Assembly (NCBI GenBank): GCA_027214345.1
Contig: JAPWHR010000009.1
Coordinates: 225,172-289,171, forward strand
DNA: 64,000 bases
DNA from: Comamonadaceae bacterium G21597-S1
Lineage (GTDB): Bacteria > Pseudomonadota > Gammaproteobacteria > Burkholderiales > Burkholderiaceae_C
Reading direction: 5' to 3'
Shown here piece by piece: positions 8,937 through 17,428 of the stretch (position 1 is its first letter; every line of letters starts with the position of its first letter). The notes below the pieces were generated by a model that saw only the letters and a program-made list of their open reading frames with translations, made no database searches and had not been told where the DNA came from. The position numbers and the translations under genes were made by a program.

Positions 8937-9821
8937 ATGACCGATTCCGGCCCGCTTCCCGAACGCAGCGGCGGCGCGGCGCGCAGGCGCATGACACGTG
9001 TCGTCGATGCCGGTCTCGAACTGGGCGACACCGCCTTGCAGCAACTCGATCCGGCGCGCTGGAGCCGTTCGCCGGTGCGCTGGCTGCTGGGCTGGTGGAT
9101 GGTGGCGCAGTTCGCCGCCCAGATGCTGGTGCTGGCGCTGTCGCCGTCGAGTTACCGGCGCAGCCAGCGGCCGGTCATCTACCAGCAGCTCCATGGGGCC
9201 ACGGCGCCGCTGCTGGCCGGTTTCGTTGCCTTGTCGGCCTTGCTCAGCCTGGTCATCATCCGCATCGTGATCGCCAGCGCCGCGGCCTACGGGCTGTCGC
9301 AATACGCGCTCGACGTGCTGGTGCGCACCCTGGTGCTGGAACTGCTGCCGCTGCTGGTGGCCTTGTACGTCGCGTTGCGCTTCACCATGCCCAGCGGCGA
9401 GGAGGTGGCCGACCTGCGCCAGCAGGGCGTGTTGCACGCAATGTGGCGCAGCGGGGGCGACCCCGCGCGTGACCTGCTGTTGCCGCGGGTGCTGGCGGGC
9501 GTGTTCGCGGTGGTGTTCCTGGCCGCGCTCAGCGCGGTGCTGGCGCTGGTCATGACCTACGTCTCGTTGTATGGTTTCAACGCCTGGGGCTTCGGCGCCT
9601 ATACCCGCGACGTGGGCCATGTGTTCACGCCGGTCGTCACGCTGATCCTGTGCCTGAAGGCGTTTTTCTTCAGCCTGGTGGTGGCGATCCTGCCGATTGC
9701 GCCCAACCCGCGCTACGATGGCGCCCCGCTGCGCCGGCGCGACGAGATCAGCCAGCTTGGCCGGCTGTTCGCGCTGATCCTGCTGATCGAGGTGTTCTCG
9801 CTGGTGGGCAACTATTATTGA
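8937..9821 (+). CDS. MlaE-like ABC-type permease
   Basis: 294 residues with about five or six hydrophobic segments. The stretch EEVADLRQQGVLHAMWRSGG followed by PARDLLLPRVLAGVF matches the cytoplasmic coupling-helix region of MlaE/PqiA-type permeases, which in canonical members reads roughly EQIDALRVMG...YLVVPR. It is an inner-membrane protein probably working with the MCE protein directly downstream (28-bp gap). The ATG at 8937 was chosen over an open upstream extension overlapping the hydrolase gene. No MlaF-type ATPase is adjacent. It is divergent enough from MlaE that the assignment rests on the coupling motif and the MCE neighbour. Confidence 0.7.
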   Translation: MTDSGPLPERSGGAARRRMTRVVDAGLELGDTALQQLDPARWSRSPVRWLLGWWMVAQFAAQMLVLALSPSSYRRSQRPVIYQQLHGATAPLLAGFVALSALLSLVIIRIVIASAAAYGLSQYALDVLVRTLVLELLPLLVALYVALRFTMPSGEEVADLRQQGVLHAMWRSGGDPARDLLLPRVLAGVFAVVFLAALSAVLALVMTYVSLYGFNAWGFGAYTRDVGHVFTPVVTLILCLKAFFFSLVVAILPIAPNPRYDGAPLRRRDEISQLGRLFALILLIEVFSLVGNYY

Positions 9822-9849
9822 TTGACAGAACCGGCCCCGCTCCCGATCC

Positions 9850-10848
9850 ATGCCCGAACCCATCGAATCTCCGCCGCCGGTGCGCCATCTCGAGCTCAAG
9901 GCCCGCCTGTTGCTGCTGGCCATGGTGCTGCTGGTCTCGGGCGCCATTGGCTACCTGATGTATGCGCGCGGCGCGTTCGAACGCACCCAGCAGGTGGTGC
10001 TGATCGCCGACGATTCCGAAGGCATCGTGGTCGGCATGAACATGACCTTCTCCGGTTTCCCGATCGGCCGGGTCGGGCGCATCGAACTCTCGTCCGAGGG
10101 CAACGCCCGCATCATCGTCGACGTGCCGCAGAAGGACGCGCACTGGCTGCGCACCTCCAGCGTGTTCACGATGGAAAGCGGCCTGGTCGGCGGCACCAAG
10201 ATCCGCGCCTTCAGCGGCGTGTTGACCGATCCGCCGCTGCCCGACGGGGCCGAACGCAAGGTGTTGCGCGGCGACGCGGCCGCCGAGATTCCGCGCATGG
10301 TCGCCAGCGTGCGCGAACTGGTCAGCAACCTGGGCGCGCTGACCAGCCAGGAGGCGCCGCTCAATGCCAGCCTGCGCAACCTGCAGCTGGCCGCCGAGCG
10401 GCTCAATGGCCCGCGTGGCGCCATCGGCGTGTTGCTGGGCAACGATGCCGATGCGCGGCAGCTGTCGCAGGCACTGGCGCGCACCAATGCCTTGCTGGCG
10501 CGGGTCGACGGCCTGGTACTCAAGGCCGACGGCATCGCACAGCGCACCGACGGCATGATCGCGCGCGCCGACCAGCAGGTGTTCGGCCAGGACGGCGTGG
10601 TGTCCGAGACCCGCGCCACCGTGGTGCAGATCAACGGCCTGCTGATGGACGCGCGCAACAGCCTGAAGAAGGTCGACGCGGTGCTGGTCGAGGCCCAGGC
10701 CATCGGTGCGAACACGCGCGAGGCCACCACCGACCTGGGCAGCCTGCGCGCCGAGGTCGAGGCCAGCCTGCGCAAGGTCGAGCATCTGGTCAACGAGATC
10801 AACCGCAAGTGGCCGTTTGCGCGCGATGCGCAGATCAAGTTGCCATGA
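9850..10848 (+). CDS. MlaD/MCE-family protein
   Basis: 332 residues: one N-terminal transmembrane helix (about 19-40) that anchors it in the inner membrane, then a periplasmic MCE domain (about 45-125, with the GMNMTFSGFPIGRVGRIEL core), then a long alpha-helical tail rich in short polar repeats that probably forms the trimeric or hexameric needle of lipid-transport MCE proteins. It sits between a permease-like gene and a lipoprotein gene, giving a candidate inner-to-outer membrane lipid transporter. Its stop overlaps the lipoprotein start (ATGA). Confidence 0.85.
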   Translation: MPEPIESPPPVRHLELKARLLLLAMVLLVSGAIGYLMYARGAFERTQQVVLIADDSEGIVVGMNMTFSGFPIGRVGRIELSSEGNARIIVDVPQKDAHWLRTSSVFTMESGLVGGTKIRAFSGVLTDPPLPDGAERKVLRGDAAAEIPRMVASVRELVSNLGALTSQEAPLNASLRNLQLAAERLNGPRGAIGVLLGNDADARQLSQALARTNALLARVDGLVLKADGIAQRTDGMIARADQQVFGQDGVVSETRATVVQINGLLMDARNSLKKVDAVLVEAQAIGANTREATTDLGSLRAEVEASLRKVEHLVNEINRKWPFARDAQIKLP

Positions 10849-11522
10849 CACGACCGTCCATGACCCGAACCCTTGCGGCCGCACTGGTCGTCGTGTTCGC
10901 CGGCTGTGCCGGCACGCCGCCGCCGCCGGACTGGCAGTTGAATGCGCAAGGTGCGATCGAACGTGCGCAGGAGGCTTATCTGTCCGGCCAGGGCCGCATC
11001 GAGGAGCTGGAGTTCGCACGGGCCCGCGCCGAGATCGCGCGCACCGGCCGCGCCGACCTGCTGGCCCGCGCGGAACTGGTGCGTTGCGCAACCCGGGTCG
11101 CGAGCCTGGTGTTCGAGCCCTGCACCGGCTTCGACGCCTGGCAGGCCGATGCGCCCCCCGCCGAGCAGGCCTATGCGCGTTACCTCCAGGCGCAGGCCAC
11201 GGCTGCGGACACCGAGTGGTTGCCGCCGCAGCACCGGTCCATGCTGGCGCCCGCCGCCGGCGGCGCGCAACTCGCGGCAACGCAGGAGCCGTTGTCGCGG
11301 CTGGTCGCGGCCGGCGTATTGCTGCGCGGCAACCGTGCCGATCCGCAGACCATCACGCTGGCAATCGATGCCGCATCGAGCCAGGGCTGGCGCCGGCCGC
11401 TGCTGGCCTGGCTGGGCGTGCAGGCGCAACGCGCCGAACAGGCTGGCGACGCGGACGAACTGGCGCGCATCCGGCGGCGCATGCAACTGGTTGGCGGCGA
11501 GGCGCCGCCGCGCCAGCCCTGA
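10845..11522 (+). CDS. Lipoprotein of the MCE cluster, function unknown
   Basis: 225 residues. A signal peptide ends in a lipobox, VVFAGC, with the acylated Cys at residue 21 if the ATG at 10845 is used. That start overlaps the MCE stop; a second in-frame ATG at 10860 is also plausible. The mature part is mostly helical and Ala/Arg rich (IEELEFARARAEIARTGRADLLARAE). It has no ABC-auxiliary (YmbA) signature that I can see. Translational coupling to the MCE gene argues for a role in the same envelope complex. Confidence 0.65.
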   Translation: MTRPSMTRTLAAALVVVFAGCAGTPPPPDWQLNAQGAIERAQEAYLSGQGRIEELEFARARAEIARTGRADLLARAELVRCATRVASLVFEPCTGFDAWQADAPPAEQAYARYLQAQATAADTEWLPPQHRSMLAPAAGGAQLAATQEPLSRLVAAGVLLRGNRADPQTITLAIDAASSQGWRRPLLAWLGVQAQRAEQAGDADELARIRRRMQLVGGEAPPRQP

Positions 11523-11539
11523 AGCAAGCAGGCCCGGTC

Positions 11540-12085
11540 GTGGCGCCGAACCGCTATTTCCGCTTTGCCAGCCGTACGCCGGTGCTGCTGGCCACCGGCA
11601 CGGGGGTGCTGGTCTGGCTGCTGCTGGTGTTTCCGTCGCTGCCCATCGGCGGCGACGTGCTCGACATCCGCGCCGGGTACGATTTTGCGGAGTTCCAGGC
11701 CGCGATGGAGCAATACGGCGCGGCCGGCCGGCGCGTCTACGCCTGGTCGAGCCCGACGCTGGACACGATATTTCCGGCGCTGTACGTGACCCTGTTCGCC
11801 GGCCTGCTGATCCGGCTGCGGCCGTCGGACGGCTGGACCTGGCTGGCCGGTATCCCGGTGTTCGCCGGTGTCTGGGACCTGTGCGAGAACGCGCAGATCA
11901 CCGCCATGCTGCTGATGTACCCCGACGTCGGCCCGACCCAGGTCGCCTGGGCATCGTTCTTCACCTACATGAAGAACGTCTGGATCGGTCCGGCCTACCA
12001 GTTGCCGACGATCGCGCTGGTGCTGGCGGCGCTGATCCGGTGGTGGTCCCGTCGGCGCCAGCGGCGCAGCCAGGCCGGGCGCTAG
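11540..12085 (+). CDS. Integral membrane protein of unknown function
   Basis: About 181 residues from a GTG at 11540; no ATG is available and the frame is open upstream. Four hydrophobic segments are visible: TPVLLATGTGVLVWLLLVFP, FPALYVTLFAGLLI, WLAGIPVFAGVWDLCENAQI and YQLPTIALVLAALIRWW, with an Arg-rich C-terminus. I do not recognise the family. It follows the MCE lipoprotein with a 17-bp gap and so may belong to the same transcript. Confidence 0.6.
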   Translation: MAPNRYFRFASRTPVLLATGTGVLVWLLLVFPSLPIGGDVLDIRAGYDFAEFQAAMEQYGAAGRRVYAWSSPTLDTIFPALYVTLFAGLLIRLRPSDGWTWLAGIPVFAGVWDLCENAQITAMLLMYPDVGPTQVAWASFFTYMKNVWIGPAYQLPTIALVLAALIRWWSRRRQRRSQAGR

Positions 12086-12222
12086 ATTGCCCAGGCGGCC
12101 GGCCGGCGGGTCGCGATCGGTGCCGATGCGATACTCGTTCGCGCAGCGGCCGACCCCGGCCCTGTGCCACTGCAGGCCTGCGGCGCCCGGTGGCGGGGAC
12201 ACGCACAGGAGGTAACTCGTCG

Positions 12223-12816
12223 ATGACAACCACAACCCTGGTCCTGCTGGTGCTGCTGGCGATCGTGCTGGTGCTGGGTATCGTGATCTACAACAAGCTC
12301 ACCCGGCTGCGCAACGCGATCGCCAACGCCTTTGCGCAGATCGACGTGCAGCTCAAGCGCCGCTACGACCTGATTCCCAACCTGGTCGAGACCGCGCGCA
12401 AGTACCTGCAACACGAACGCGAGACCCTCGAGGCGGTGATCGCCGCGCGCAACCAGGCCCAGGCCGCCGCCGGCAAGGCGCGTGCCGACCTGGCCGGTGC
12501 CGGCAACGTCGCCGCGCTCGGTGCCGCCGAGGCCGCGCTGGGCGGCGCGCTGGGCAAGCTGATGGTGGTCGTCGAGGCTTATCCCGAACTCAAGGCCGAC
12601 CGCAACATGCGCGAGTTCGCCGAGGAGCTGACCTCGACCGAGAACCGCATCGGCTTTGCACGCCAGGCCTACAACGACAACGTGCTCGACTACAACGACG
12701 CCGCGATGCAGTTTCCCGCCAACCTGGTGGCGCGGCTGTTCGGTTTCGACGAGGCCGCCACGCTGCAGTCCACCCAGTCCGCCGCCGAACGCAGTGTGCC
12801 CGTGGTCCGCTTCTGA
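12223..12816 (+). CDS. lemA: LemA family protein
   Basis: 197 residues: an N-terminal membrane helix (residues 5-25), then the LemA helical-bundle domain with the family hallmark FAQIDVQLKRRYDLIPNLVE and a C-terminal ALQSTQSAAERSVPVVRF-like tail. The ATG follows a strong Shine-Dalgarno, AGGAGGTAA. It is paired with an M48-type metalloprotease 28 bp downstream, an arrangement seen in many bacteria, suggesting the two act together at the membrane, probably in envelope quality control. Confidence 0.92.
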   Translation: MTTTTLVLLVLLAIVLVLGIVIYNKLTRLRNAIANAFAQIDVQLKRRYDLIPNLVETARKYLQHERETLEAVIAARNQAQAAAGKARADLAGAGNVAALGAAEAALGGALGKLMVVVEAYPELKADRNMREFAEELTSTENRIGFARQAYNDNVLDYNDAAMQFPANLVARLFGFDEAATLQSTQSAAERSVPVVRF

Positions 12817-12844
12817 GGCCGTGTAGCAGCCCCGCGACCGCGCC

Positions 12845-14869
12845 GTGCGTTTTCGCCAGCACCAGGACCAGGCCCGGTCGGCGACCCGGCGCCTGCTGCT
12901 GCTGTTCCTGCTGACGGTGCTGGCGACGGTGCTGGCCGTCAACGTCGTGCTGGCGCTGCTGTGGTCCTTGCAGACCGGCAATCTGCTCGACTATCCGCGC
13001 TGGTTCTTCGAGACCAACAGCGTGTTGTGCGCCGCTTTCATCCTGGGCGGCAGCTGGATCGAGACCGTGCAGCTGCGCCGCGGCGGCGCCCATGTGGCGC
13101 AGATGGTGGGCGGGCGCGAGCTGCTGGTGCCACGCGACGGCCACGAGCAGCGGCTGCGCAACGTGGTCGAGGAGATGGCGATCGCCAGCGGCCTGAAGGT
13201 GCCGCGTATCTTCGTGCTCGATCGCGACGATGCCATCAACGCGTTTGCCGCGGGCTGGGAGCAGAACGACAGCGTGGTGGCGGTGACGCGCGGCGCGTTG
13301 CAGCGGCTCAACCGCGACGAGCTGCAAGGTGTCGTGGCCCATGAGTTCAGCCATATCCTGCAGGGCGACGCCCGGCTGAACATGCGCCTGATCGGCCATG
13401 TATGGGGCTTGCAGCTGCTGTTCCTGCTCGGGCGCGACCTGTTCGGCGCCACCGACGCGCGCGGCCGCCGCACCGCCTTCGTGCTGATGGGCCTGGGGCT
13501 GATGGTGGTGGGCAGCATCGGCTGGCTGGCCGGGCGGCTGCTCAAGGCCGCGGTGTCGCGCCAGCGCGAGTTCCTGGCCGATGCGGCGGCGGTGCAGTTC
13601 ACGCGCCAGCGTGATGGCATCGGCGGCGCCTTGCGCAAGATCGCCGGCCAGCATGCCGACGGGCAGGGCACGGTCGCCAGCAGCCGCGCCGAGGTGATCT
13701 CGCACATGTTGCTGTCGTCCGACATCTTCCGCGCCGCCGGCGCGCTGGCTACCCATCCACCGCTGGCCGAACGCATCCGGCGCATCTACGGCCGGCCCAT
13801 GGCGGCGCTGCCCAGTGAAGTGGTAGCGGCCGAGCGCCCGGCAACACCGACGGTGGCAGACATGGTGATGGCCTTCGACGGCGGCATCGGCGGCGGGCCA
13901 TCAGGGCCGCCCGCGGAGGTGCAAGGTGACGGCGCGGGCGCGCGCAAAGGCGAGGGCGCGGGCGAGGGCGAGGGCGAGGGCGAGGGCGAGGGCGAGGGCG
14001 AGGGCGAGGGCGAGGGCGAGGGAATCGGCGAGGGTGTCGGCATATTGCCGACGACCGGCGACCCCTCTGCGGCGCTGCGGCATCCGCCGCCGCCGACCTG
14101 GCTGGACGACCTGTTGTCCATCGCCTGGCCACACGACCTGGAGCCGGCCACGCTGGCCTTCCTTGTCCCGGCGCCGGGCGGGCCGGAGCACCGGGCCTGG
14201 CGCAGCGTGTGCGCGACGCCGCAGAGCGGCCGGTCGGACCATGTGTTGCAGCAGGCCTGGGCCCTGCCGTCGAGCACGCGCCAGGCCGGGTTCGAGCGCC
14301 TGCTGACGCGGTGTGCCTCCTTGCCGCTGGCCGAGCGCGCGCAGCTGCGCCGGCATGCCCACCGGATCATGGGCTCGGACGGGCGGCTGGTGTTTTCCGA
14401 GATCTGGCATTGCCTGCTGCTCGACCAGGTGCTGGCGTTGCACCACGAAAGCGTCATGCGCGAGACCCATGCCTTGTCCTTGGCCGCCTGTGCGCCGGCC
14501 GTCGCCGTGGTGAGCGGTGTGCTGGCCACGCAGTGTGGCACCGGTGCGGATGCGCGTGGCGACATGCCTGCGCCATGGCGCGCCGCGCTGGTCACGGCGC
14601 TGGAACTCGACGCCCTGCCGGCGCTCGCGGCGGCGCCGACGTTGCCGGCCATCGGCGGCGCCGTGCATCGGCTGGCTAGAGTGTCGTGGATGTTGCGGCC
14701 CCGGCTGATGAAGGCCTGGTGCGCCCTGGCGCTCGGCGAGCCGAACGGGGGGCTGGGGACTCCGCAGGAGGTGGCCGATGCCCTGCGCACCTTGTGCATC
14801 CTGATCGACACGCCGATGCCGCCGCTGCTGCGCCAGCGCTATCCGCACGGGGAGCCGGGCGCAGACTGA
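12845..14869 (+). CDS. M48-family membrane metalloprotease with long C-terminal extension
   Basis: 674 residues from a GTG start. Two N-terminal membrane helices (about 14-40 and 55-75) precede the M48 catalytic domain with zinc motif HEFSH at residues 166-170; two more hydrophobic segments follow, then REFLADAAAVQFTRQRDG with the third zinc ligand Glu. At residues about 355-400 lies a low-complexity Gly-Glu tract encoded by a hexamer repeat. The last 270 residues are an extra alpha-helical domain not found in HtpX-type proteins; I do not recognise it. It forms a unit with LemA upstream. Confidence 0.88.
   Translation: MRFRQHQDQARSATRRLLLLFLLTVLATVLAVNVVLALLWSLQTGNLLDYPRWFFETNSVLCAAFILGGSWIETVQLRRGGAHVAQMVGGRELLVPRDGHEQRLRNVVEEMAIASGLKVPRIFVLDRDDAINAFAAGWEQNDSVVAVTRGALQRLNRDELQGVVAHEFSHILQGDARLNMRLIGHVWGLQLLFLLGRDLFGATDARGRRTAFVLMGLGLMVVGSIGWLAGRLLKAAVSRQREFLADAAAVQFTRQRDGIGGALRKIAGQHADGQGTVASSRAEVISHMLLSSDIFRAAGALATHPPLAERIRRIYGRPMAALPSEVVAAERPATPTVADMVMAFDGGIGGGPSGPPAEVQGDGAGARKGEGAGEGEGEGEGEGEGEGEGEGEGIGEGVGILPTTGDPSAALRHPPPPTWLDDLLSIAWPHDLEPATLAFLVPAPGGPEHRAWRSVCATPQSGRSDHVLQQAWALPSSTRQAGFERLLTRCASLPLAERAQLRRHAHRIMGSDGRLVFSEIWHCLLLDQVLALHHESVMRETHALSLAACAPAVAVVSGVLATQCGTGADARGDMPAPWRAALVTALELDALPALAAAPTLPAIGGAVHRLARVSWMLRPRLMKAWCALALGEPNGGLGTPQEVADALRTLCILIDTPMPPLLRQRYPHGEPGAD
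13961..14022 (+). repeat. Perfect (GGCGAG)10 coding hexanucleotide repeat
   Basis: Ten perfect tandem copies of GGCGAG (13961-14020) plus two more bases, inside the M48 protease gene, encode alternating Gly-Glu. Degenerate GGCGCG/GGCGAG units flank it. Because the unit is 6 nt, copy-number change would lengthen or shorten the linker without shifting the frame. Confidence 0.95.
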
Positions 14870-14897
14870 GGTTGTGCCGGCGGCGTGTGCTCGCGCC

Positions 14898-15821
14898 TTA
14901 CAGCGCGCGCAGGATGCCCAGCGCGAACGGCACGCTGAGCAATCCCAGCAAGGTCGACACGGTGACCAGGCCCGCGGTGTAGCCGCCGTCGTATCCCATG
15001 CGCACGGCCAGCACATAACAGCTCGATGCCGTGGGCATGGCCGAGAAGATCAGCAGTGTCGTGGTCTGGGCCGGATCCAGGCCGATCAGGCGTGCCAGTG
15101 TCCAGGCCAGCAGCGGCAACCACAGGTGCCGGATCGACAGCAGCGCCACCGACAGGACCTTGTCGCCGCGCAGCCGGCCCGGCTGCAGGCCGGCGCCGGC
15201 GGCCATCAGGCCCAGGCCCAATGCCGCGGCACCGATGCGGCTGGCGGTGGGCTCCAGGAATGCGGGCATGGAGAAACCGGCCAGGTTGGCGCCGAGGCCG
15301 GTCACGGTGCCGATGATCAGCGGGTTGCGCACCAGCTCGGCCAGCAGGCCACGCTGGGCGTGGCGGGCCATCGGCCAGACGGCGCCGATGTTGAGCACCG
15401 GCACACATACGCCGACCAGCACGGCGATCAGCACCGTGCCTTGTGCGCCCAGCATCCGGTCCGCCAGCGCCAGTGCAATGAAGGTGTTGAAGCGGAACGC
15501 CACCTGGGCGCCTGCCGCATGTTCGCGCCGGTTCACGTGCGGCCCGATCCAGGGCAGGTACGGCAACACGTAGGCCATGCCGATGCCGCCCAGGCACAAG
15601 GCCCAGCCGGCCAGCACCAGTTCGGATGCCGCGGACAGGTCCAGGGGCTGGCGCACGATGGAGTGGAACAGCAGCACCGGGAACAGCAGGTAATAGACCA
15701 GGCGCTCGACGGCGGTCCAGACGCTGCGATCCAGTGCGGTGAACCGGCAGACCAGGTATCCCAACAGGATCAGCGAGAAGTCGGGAAACAGCAGTTGCAG
15801 GTAATTCACGGCGGTGAGCAT
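14898..15821 (-). CDS. AEC-family (auxin efflux carrier-like) transporter
   Basis: 307 residues, almost entirely hydrophobic, with about ten transmembrane helices in two five-helix repeats. The stretches VAFRFNTFIALALA and SAMPTASSCYVLAVRMGYDG match the conserved crossing-helix regions of the AEC/YfdV permeases that export small organic acids or amino acids. The ATG at 15821 was chosen; an open frame continues upstream. It is convergent with the M48 gene and divergent from xerD. The substrate is unknown. Confidence 0.85.
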   Translation of the reverse strand: MLTAVNYLQLLFPDFSLILLGYLVCRFTALDRSVWTAVERLVYYLLFPVLLFHSIVRQPLDLSAASELVLAGWALCLGGIGMAYVLPYLPWIGPHVNRREHAAGAQVAFRFNTFIALALADRMLGAQGTVLIAVLVGVCVPVLNIGAVWPMARHAQRGLLAELVRNPLIIGTVTGLGANLAGFSMPAFLEPTASRIGAAALGLGLMAAGAGLQPGRLRGDKVLSVALLSIRHLWLPLLAWTLARLIGLDPAQTTTLLIFSAMPTASSCYVLAVRMGYDGGYTAGLVTVSTLLGLLSVPFALGILRAL

Positions 15822-15921
15822 AACAGCCGCTGCGGGGCGTCGGAGGGTGCCGAAACACGGGGTGCCAAGGCTGCGTCCGGCCCGATCGCAGGGGGGGCGG
15901 AGCACGGGTACCATCGGCGGC

Positions 15922-16836
15922 GTGGCCACCGACACCCAGACCGACAATGCCGCGATCGACGCCTTCACCGACGCCTTGTGGCTCGAGGACGGCCTGTCGC
16001 GCAACACGCTTTCGGCGTACCGCCGTGACCTCGAACTGTTCGCGTACTGGTTGCGTCCGCAAGGGCTGGCGCTGACGGACGTCGGCGAGCAGCATCTCAA
16101 CGCCTATTTCTCCGCGCGCCATGCGCAGAGCAAGGCCACCACCGCGAACCGGCGCCTGACCGTGTTCAAGCGCTTCTTTCGCTGGGCGCTGCGCGAACGG
16201 CTGGTCGGCGCGGACCCGACCTTGCGCTTGCAGTCGGCGCGCCAGGCGCTGCGCGTGCCCAAGACCCTGAGCGAGGCCCAGGTCGAGGCGCTGCTCGCGG
16301 CTCCGGACGTGGACACGATGCTGGGCATCCGCGACCGCACCATGCTCGAGCTGATGTATGCCAGCGGCCTGCGCGTGAGCGAATTGGTGGGATTGCGCAC
16401 GCTCAATGTCGGCTTGCAGGAGAACGTGCTGCAGGTCGTGGGCAAGGGCAGCAAGGAGCGGCTGGTGCCGTTCGGCGAGGAGGCCGGGTTGTGGCTGCGG
16501 CGTTACCTGGAGCAATCGCGCCCGGCGCTGATCGGTGCGCGCCAGACGGTGGCCCTGTTCGTGACCCGCAGCGGCGTCAACGCCGGCAGCGCGATGTCAC
16601 GGGTGATGTTCTGGAACATCGTCAAGAAATATGCGCTGCGCGCCGGCCTGGACACGGCGCCGTCGCCGCACACGCTGCGCCATGCCTTCGCGACCCATCT
16701 GCTGAACCACGGCGCCGACCTGCGGGCGGTGCAGATGCTGCTCGGCCATGCCGATATCTCGACGACGACGATCTACACCCATGTGGCGCGCGAGCGGCTG
16801 CGGCAACTGCATGCGCGCCACCATCCGCGCGGATGA
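15922..16836 (+). CDS. xerD: Tyrosine recombinase XerD
   Basis: 304 residues from a GTG start. It resolves chromosome dimers at dif together with XerC. The SAM-like core-binding domain (about 10-95) is followed by the catalytic domain with Arg in YASGLRVSELVGL, Lys in GKGSKERLVPF, HTLRHAFATHLL, LLGHADISTT and the Tyr nucleophile in TIYTHV. Length and the KTLSEAQVEALLAAP linker agree with XerD rather than XerC. It stands alone and is convergent with the DUF882 gene (3-bp gap). Confidence 0.92.
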   Translation: MATDTQTDNAAIDAFTDALWLEDGLSRNTLSAYRRDLELFAYWLRPQGLALTDVGEQHLNAYFSARHAQSKATTANRRLTVFKRFFRWALRERLVGADPTLRLQSARQALRVPKTLSEAQVEALLAAPDVDTMLGIRDRTMLELMYASGLRVSELVGLRTLNVGLQENVLQVVGKGSKERLVPFGEEAGLWLRRYLEQSRPALIGARQTVALFVTRSGVNAGSAMSRVMFWNIVKKYALRAGLDTAPSPHTLRHAFATHLLNHGADLRAVQMLLGHADISTTTIYTHVARERLRQLHARHHPRG

Positions 16837-16839
16837 GGC

Positions 16840-17403
16840 TTACCAGCTGCGCGGGCGTCCGGTGTCCAGGTGCACGAACTGGTCGCGCGTATAGGTGCCG
16901 ACACCGCCGGCCTTGAGCGACAGCGCGGCATCGCGCAGCTCGGCCAGGGGCACGCCGGGCAGGCGCACGTCGATGGCCTTGCCGTCCATGTGCAGGCTGC
17001 GCTTGGCGACACCGCCGCCGCGCGTGGTGCGCAGCCGGTTGTTGGTCGCCGGGCAGCGGTATCCGGAGATCACGTGGAACGGCCGGTCGGTTCCCAGTGC
17101 CGTGCGCACCGAATGCAGCAGGTCTAGCAACTGCGGATCGATGGTTCCGACCTCGCCGGAATAGTGATCGCGCAGGAAGTGGTTGGCCTGTTCCAGCGCC
17201 TGCGGCAGGTAGCGTGCGCCGCTGGCGTAGGTCAGTTCGATCGATTCACCGGTGTGGGTGTGGCTGAACGCCAGGGTACGCGAGGCGGCGGTCGATGCCC
17301 AGGCGGCTGGAGCGAGGGCGGCCAGGGCGGAACCGGCCAATGCGATCCGGGTGCTGCGCCGAAGAAACCAGCGGCGCTCCTGGTGAAGCAGGTCGATAGG
17401 CAT
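16840..17403 (-). CDS. DUF882 / MepK-like murein endopeptidase
   Basis: 187 residues. The N-terminal ERRWFLRRSTRIALAGSALA fits a twin-arginine signal, ending near AWAS. The mature part is the M15-related DUF882 (YcbK/MepK) domain: FHVISGYRCPATNN, SLHMDGKAIDVRLPG (His and Asp zinc ligands) and FVHLDTGRPRSW (final His). MepK cleaves 3-3 meso-DAP crosslinks, the bonds made by L,D-transpeptidases, and an L,D-transpeptidase gene lies just upstream on the same strand (25-bp gap), which strengthens that reading. Confidence 0.88.
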   Translation of the reverse strand: MPIDLLHQERRWFLRRSTRIALAGSALAALAPAAWASTAASRTLAFSHTHTGESIELTYASGARYLPQALEQANHFLRDHYSGEVGTIDPQLLDLLHSVRTALGTDRPFHVISGYRCPATNNRLRTTRGGGVAKRSLHMDGKAIDVRLPGVPLAELRDAALSLKAGGVGTYTRDQFVHLDTGRPRSW

Positions 17404-17428
17404 GCGCGAGAGATTACCATGGCGCCCG

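Noticed and set aside
13930..14040. CRISPR-like or structural repeat array
   Set aside because: Units are 6 nt without spacers and lie in a coding frame as Gly-Glu repeats.
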